DNA from: Diphasiastrum complanatum
Taxonomy: Eukaryota; Streptophyta; Lycopodiopsida; Lycopodiales; Lycopodiaceae
Assembly (NCBI GenBank): GCA_029204225.1
Contig: CM055110.1
Location: 216,408 to 280,407 of the forward strand
DNA length: 64,000 nt
Reading direction: 5' to 3'
The position numbers were made by a program, and so were the translations under genes. This document shows, piece by piece, positions 58,524 through 64,000 of this stretch. A model generated the notes under the pieces. It had not been told where the DNA came from and made no database searches. It saw only the letters and a program-made list of their open reading frames with translations. The stretch's first letter is position 1. Each line of letters opens with the position of its first letter.

Positions 58524-60133
58524 TCTATTGCACCTTATGATGGAGTCAAGAAAACAATATACACTGCAAATGATTTTGAATGTCCTATTGAAGGCATAGG
58601 AAACAATCCCTTGAAGCTTGCATCCTCTAAAGTTCTTTCTCTCTCTAAAGTTCTTTATGTACCTAAGCTTACTAAGAATCTTACTAGTGTTGGCCAATTG
58701 CTTGATAATGGCCTTGATGTAAAATTCATTGTTGATACTTGCACTATCAAGAAGAATGATGAGATACTTGCATTAGGATCTACATTTGGAGGCATCTATA
58801 AACTAGATCCAAATGAGTATGTGAATGGTTGTAATGTTGCTCTTGTGAACAAGCTCTCTATGGAGGAATTATGGCATAGGAGGTTGGGACATCCCAACTA
58901 CAGATCCATGCTCTCTATGATCAAAGAGGCCAAATCTATTGGCTTGCCAAAGTCATTCCCCAAGAAGATCAAGCCTTGTGATGCTTGTGCTATTGCTAAA
59001 TCTCACAACAAGCCATTTACAAGATCTTCTATCAAAAGCAAGCCTCCTTTGGAGTTAATCCACTCGAATGTGCATTTCTCATCAACTATAAGCAAGGGAG
59101 GATCCACTTGTTTTGTTAATTTCATTGATGATATCACAAGATTCACTTGGATATATCTTCTTGTTTCTAAATCTATGGTGTTTGATCATTTCCTTATTTG
59201 CAAAGCTTATGTAGAGAAGCAATTCTCATTTAAGATTAAAGCTCTTGGAAGTGATGGAGGTGGTGAATATATCTCCAATAAATTTCATGATTTTTGTGAG
59301 CTTGAAGGAATCAAAAGAGAGTTCTCTTGTGCCTACTCTCCATCTCAAAATGTAGTGGCCGAGAAAATAATAGATCTTTATGTAAATGTGCAAAATCTAT
59401 GAGAATTGAGGCATCTTTGCCCAAAGATTTTTGGGGAAAAGCCATTAATTGTGCAAATTATCTTTGCAATAGGCTCCCACATATAGCTCTTGGTGGAAAG
59501 TCACCATATGAAATCTTATATTTGAAGAAGCCTAAGGTTGATCACCTTAGAGTTTTTGGATGCATATGCTTTTCTCATATTCTCTTGGAAACAAGGAAGA
59601 AGGAAGATCCTAGTGCATGCAAAGGAATCATGGTTGGATACTCATCCACTAAGAAGGCCTATAGAGTCTTTGTGCTCTCTACTTCTCAAGTTATTGAAAG
59701 TAGAGATGTTGTCTTTCATGAAGATCAGCACTCATCTTTTGAAGAGGCCGAGATCAAGAAGTCTATGTATGCATCACCAATTATTGATTTTGAAGACAAT
59801 CATGATGTGATGGGGTCGAGATTTGAAGAAGACTCTCCTCATATTTTCTCACCAAGAAGATCCATGAGAGATAGATCCGAGCCTAAGAGGCTCTCATATG
59901 TTGACAAAGGCAAACAAGTGGATCTTGATTCCACTAATTATGTTTTTTATGTCTCTCATGAAGAGCCAAATAATGTACAAGAGGCACTCAATACCAAGGA
60001 GTGGTATGATGCCATGAAGCAATATTATGATGCATTGATCACCAACAATACTTGGGAGCTTGTGGATCCTCCATCCAACAAGCATGTGATTGGTTGGAAG
60101 TGGGTATTTCGGATCAAGTTCAATCATGATGGC
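58524..60133 (+). pseudogene. Copia-A integrase to RT fragment (block 4)
   Basis: The only copia-A copy here with the integrase. A pre-integrase segment leads to the zinc site ('ELWHRRLGHPNY' ... 'CDACAIAK'). In the catalytic core the first Asp position reads 'LIHSNVHF' (family LIHSDV), so Asp is replaced by Asn. The second Asp is in 'SDGGGEY' and the Glu in 'NVVAEK'. A frameshift near 59365 moves the rest to another frame (59327-60163): integrase C-terminus, linker and first quarter of RT. RT ends at 60133 after 'FNHDG', where LTR sequence begins. YVDD and RNase H are absent. Inactive. Confidence 0.93.
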
Positions 60134-60520
60134 GGTGACAAAGTGTGGTCCAACCATAGTTAAGCATAGTGGTAGCTCGTGGATCTACTGGTATCATTGT
60201 ACTTCTCATTTTGGATCTAATTGATTTGGAGATTGTGTGGATTTTGAGTGTTATTGGATTTCTAGCTTTCTCTCTTCACCCGAGAGCTCATGATGATTTT
60301 CTCTCTCTACCCGAGGAGAGCAGCTTATTTTTACTTAGAATAACCTTTTAATACTTCCTACACATGTGAGTGAGAGTTGGAAGTTACTGAATGCATGTAG
60401 TAGTGTGTTTTTGCCATAGAATCAAAGATAGATCTTGAATCTCAATCTAGTCTTGATCTTGATGCATCTACACACCTTAGGAGATCACAAGTACATGCTG
60501 TGGCACGTGTGAAATCTACA
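60134..60520 (+). repeat. Copia-A 3' LTR remnant (block 4, 387 bp)
   Basis: Matches 8914-9286, the right-hand half of the copia-A LTR, including both ACCCGAG motifs. The left half was lost in the deletion that fused it to RT. Confidence 0.9.
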
Positions 60521-61603
60521 AGGCAGCTTAAAAAATAACATGGCTGTTAACATGACATCAAATGACACACTCTCACCTAGTTATAGTGCATTGAGGTTTG
60601 TAGACATTGCTTCAGAAATGACATGGATATTAACATGACCAGTCACTTGGCTAGGTTTATATCATTACATATCTACATCTTCAATATAGTTTGACCCCAA
60701 TTAATAGAATTTGCCTTTATGATGTCAATTTTAATACGTCGAACAAAGTTAGCTCATTTAAACTTTTGTATCATATACAAAAAATCTAAATTGCACATTA
60801 AATGTATAATTTATTACAAAGTAGGGCTCCACACACTTTGTAATTTACAATCATTCTCTAATTTGCCATTAATTTAAGTCGTTTAGAATGAAATAAAATG
60901 ACATTTAGGATGAAATGGTAATTAATGTTTAATGATATAATTGGCCTACTCCCTTTTCAATTTAGATTAAGATAATTCCTGTTAAATTTGAGATAACTCT
61001 TAGATGCCTATCCTAGAACAATTTGCATTCAAAATAAGATTAAAGATCAAGCAAACAATTTCTGTACTGAATGTAGAAATTTGTAGGTTTGGGACTTCTA
61101 TGTGGATTCCTTTGGGGATGCATAAAAACCCATGAAAACCATTAAAAATTAAGATTGAGTCATCAAAAGTTTGCATTTCCTAAACCTTAACAACTCAAAA
61201 CTAAACTTTGAAGACTAAGTCATAAACCTGGTAATCCTTAAATGGTTTGCCACAAAAATACCAACTCTATCCCATGTAGTGAGATTCCAAAAATCAACAA
61301 ACATTTGCAAAAGGAAAAAATAAACAAATAAACAAATAAACATGTCAATATAGATGAATATGCATGGAAAGAATCTAAACACCCAAAACATGACCTATGC
61401 TGGATGTCTACAATATGTGATGAGTTAACAAATGACTATCAAACCACATGAATTAACTCGTGTAGTGAATTTAGTCATAAATCACAAATTGCATCCAGAA
61501 GCTATTGCTAACAAATAGAACCAGGTGCACCCCATAACTGCAAAAAAGAAATGTGGCTTGTTCCCCGTTGTGATGTTGCTGTTTAATTATTTTTACTGTA
61601 ACC
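60521..61603 (+). repeat. Arm X, right part, block 4
   Basis: Colinear with 9287-10365 and 37309-38385. Interrupted at 61603 (GTAACC) by the LTR of copia-D. Confidence 0.9.
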
Positions 61604-62258
61604 TGTGAAAAATACAGATCCTAAGTGGATCTAAACTCCAAGATCATTGGCTTGAATGCTTGCACTCCAAACTACATAAGCTAGGAATTGGCAACACATT
61701 CTATGCTACCTAGAATGCAAAGAACTTGATCAAAAAGCATTTATCACAAATGGAAACTTCCATAAACATCAAGTGCGGCCCAAAATAGCATTATACAGTC
61801 CATAATACATCAGCCTACCACTTTTGGAAAGCACCTAAGATCATACACAATAGCTTGAAGACAATACACACAACAATGCTCTCAATGGAGGAAGAAACAA
61901 TGACAATGATCTATTGATCTCAATGAAGCATACAAAAGGTTTCTCCAACCTGTTCTCCACGACTTCCCTACTATTTATGGATGAGGAAGATGACTCTCTC
62001 TCCTCTCTCTAGAAGGTACTTGACCCTAGATATTCCCTATATAGGAAAAATAGCTAAAAATGGCTTATATGACCAAAATACATCAAAATGGTCTCATTTT
62101 GAAGGGTATGAAGTTTGACACTTCATCATACTGAAAAAATACAGTAAATAAAAACATTGTGGCCTGGTTCACACGTGCAAAACTCCAGAACCAAAACTAT
62201 TTACAATTTTAGCCAATTTAGGCCTCAAACTAGCTAGGAAATGTTGACAATTTTCACA
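61604..62258 (-). repeat. Copia-D 3' LTR (655 bp)
   Basis: On the minus strand it starts TGTGAAAATTGTC (62258) after polypurine tract GAAGAGGGAG and ends GTATTTTTCACA (61604); TGTGAAAA/TTTTCACA are matching inverted ends. The flank outside is TAACC (61599-61603), which would be the target duplication; the other side is beyond the window. Confidence 0.9.
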
Positions 62259-64000
62259 CTCCCTCTTCAACATTGGATGCTAGTTTCAACATAGTCTTTG
62301 AGCACATTCCAAGATTAGATCTATGCATTAAATATAGGTCCTTTCCCAATGGTTTGGTGAAGATATCAGCCACACACTCCTTTGAAGAGACATGTTGAAG
62401 CTCCACCTCTTTGGCAATGACTTGATCTCTCACAAAATGGTGAGCAATCTCAATGTGCTTGCTCCTTGCATGAAAAACAGGATTGCTTGCCAAGCTTTGG
62501 GCTGAAAGGTTATCACAAAGTATGATTGGAGTCTTCTCTGGTTCCAGCAAGTGAAGATCCAATAACATCCTCTTGATCCAAAGAATCTCCTTGGTGCATG
62601 TTGTTAATGCCTTGTACTCGGCTTCGGTGGAAGATAGAGAGATAGTTGGTTGCTTCTTTGATAGCCATGAGACCACTCCATCTCCAAGATAGATTGCAAA
62701 GGCACTTGTTGACTTCCTATCCATTTGATCACCTGCAAAATCTGAATCTGAAAATCCACAAAGGTTAGGTGTAGTACCTCCATACAAGATGCCAAAATCT
62801 CTAGATCCCGAGATGTATCTAAGTACTCTCTTTCCTAGCTTCCAATGAGCCTCACTAGGATCTTGCATAAATTGACTTAGTTTACCAACCACAAAGCTTA
62901 GATCAGGTCTTGTGATGGTTAACCATATAAGAGATCCTATTAGCTTTCTATAGAGAGTAATGTCCTTGAAGGATCTTTCATTACTTCTTGTAGTTAGCTT
63001 TACATTTGATTCCATAGGAGTAGAAACAACTTTACAATCTTCCATATGAAACCTTTTTAGAATAGAGTTAACATACTTTTCTTGACATATGAATGTAGAT
63101 TTAGAAGTTCTAATAATCTCTATTCCTAAGATATAATGAAGTTTACCAAGATCTTGAATTTCAAACTCTCTTTTGAGTGCCATCTTGATTTCATCTATAT
63201 CTAGATTGTTACCACCACTTAAGATAATGTCATCAACATAGATCAAAAGTAAAGTGATATCATTTTCATTCAATCTAAAGTAGAGAGAATGATCATACTC
63301 ACTCATAACAAAGTTTTGAGAAAGTAAGAAGGAATTGAGCTTAGCATACCAACTCCTTGGTGCTTGCTTTAGCCCATACAAACTCTTTTGGAGATAGCAC
63401 ACATGATTAGGCTCATCATGTGAAACATAGCCCTCGGGTTGCTCCATGTAAATATCTTCTTCAAGATCACCATTCAAGAAGGCATTAGTAACATCCATTT
63501 GCCACATATCCCAATCATAAAGAGTTGCAAGAGAGATTAGGATTCGAATAGTTACCATCTTTGCCACGGGTGCAAAGGTCTCATCATAGTCAATACCATA
63601 TTCTTGAGCATACCCCTTTGCCACCAACCTTGCCTTGTACTTGTTGATTGATCCATCTTGATTTGTCTTGATCTTGAAGATCCACTTACAACCAATTGCC
63701 TTCTTGTCCTTTGGAAGCTTTACCAACCTCCATGTGTTGCTTTTGATGAGTGCTTGATGCTCATGATCCATGGCTTGGATCCATTCCTTCTTTTGAATTG
63801 CTTCACCTACACAAGTTGGTTCATCAAAAGAGGTAAGAAAAGCAAAGTTAGAGTTGTCCACCACTTGCTTTCATTTTTCATCATAGGTTAGCCTTGATGG
63901 CTTAGCCCTTTGCCTTTGAGTCTTCCTTGAAGTTTGCTTTGGAGTGGCATCTCCATCTTCATCCAAGACATCTTGCACATCATGATGATTAGTAGGCACA
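62254..64000 (-). pseudogene. Copia-D pol, RT-RNase H nearly intact, runs off the window
   Basis: 536 uninterrupted codons (63864-62254) make this the best-preserved element. The linker ('NNTW'-equivalent 'IKSNTWRLVKLPKD') leads to RT with 'MWQMDVTNAFLNGDLEEDIY', '[16 protein letters not shown]' and catalytic 'LIYVDDIIL'. RNase H has 'SDSDFAGDQMDRKSTSAF', 'SLSSTEAEYKAL', 'CDNLSAQSLASNP' and 'VADIFTKPLG'. Its stop TGA is made by the first bases of the LTR. Upstream, one TGA at 63873-63871 stands where related copies suggest Trp/Gly (DEK-stop-KQV). The frame then continues to the window edge ('QRAKPSRLTYDEK'). Integrase, gag and the 5' LTR lie beyond 64000. Confidence 0.95.

Larger units (their letters stand above)
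58499..60520 (+). mobile_element. Internally deleted copia-A with both outer ends (block 4)
   Basis: Starts TGTGAAGAATTG at 58499 after ATGCA and ends AAATCTACA at 60520 before AGGCA (ATGCA with one change). The 5' LTR is reduced to about 25 bp fused to pol. At about 60133 RT is fused to the last 387 bp of the 3' LTR. Filled-in X sequence on both sides proves insertion into the X arm. Confidence 0.9.

Overview
This is nuclear DNA of a plant, probably a seed plant with a large repeat-rich genome. The evidence is AT-rich sequence dominated by Ty1/copia retrotransposon remains, plant-type LTRs with initiator-Met-tRNA primer sites, plant S-protein-homologue genes, and intron-bearing genes with GT/AG borders. 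I cannot name the species. There is no bacterial-type gene organisation, no CRISPR array and no rRNA. Almost everything is transposable-element DNA in several stages of decay, and no clearly functional host gene is present.

Layout. 1-7546: a 3.76 kb unit in two tandem, nearly identical copies (orphan LTR-like segment, array of TGCCA/TGGCA palindromes, GA microsatellite, broken copia-A reverse transcriptase). The second copy runs on into copia-A RT/RNase H and its 3' LTR (8575-9286). 9287-17800: a large inverted repeat (arm X) enclosing RNase H scraps of another copia and an S-protein-homologue (SPH) gene. 17800-23160: copia-B on the minus strand, with a TA-flanked MITE inside. 23449-29322: a second, more decayed SPH/X/copia-B block. 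29323-33452: the most unusual part, holding a divergent histone H3-like reading frame followed by, and overlapping, a multi-exon Ulp1 (C48) protease-like gene, with a convergent spliced gene of unknown function. 33340-47688: a third block (copia-A, X, SPH with a small LTR element inserted, X, copia-B), colinear with the first over about 14 kb. 47689-51480: a transposase-like DUF7869-type gene on the minus strand, next to a hairpin end and a (CT)70 tract. 51480-54433: 5' ends of two more copia-like elements and a fold-back element. 54434-61603: a fourth, rearranged block that preserves the insertion site and target duplication of copia-A. 61604-64000: the 3' half of a younger copia-D element, running off the right edge.

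How it fits together. One composite ancestral segment (H3/Ulp1 region, orphan LTR, palindrome array, arm X, SPH, inverted X) was copied several times. Each copy was then cut by deletions with short microhomologies, by nested insertions and by nonsense mutations. Comparing copies lets the boundaries of copia-A (5-bp duplication ATGCA), a MITE, copia-D and a mini LTR element be read directly. The leading candidate for something undescribed is the H3-like plus Ulp1-like pair, possibly a former fusion carried by a mobile unit.
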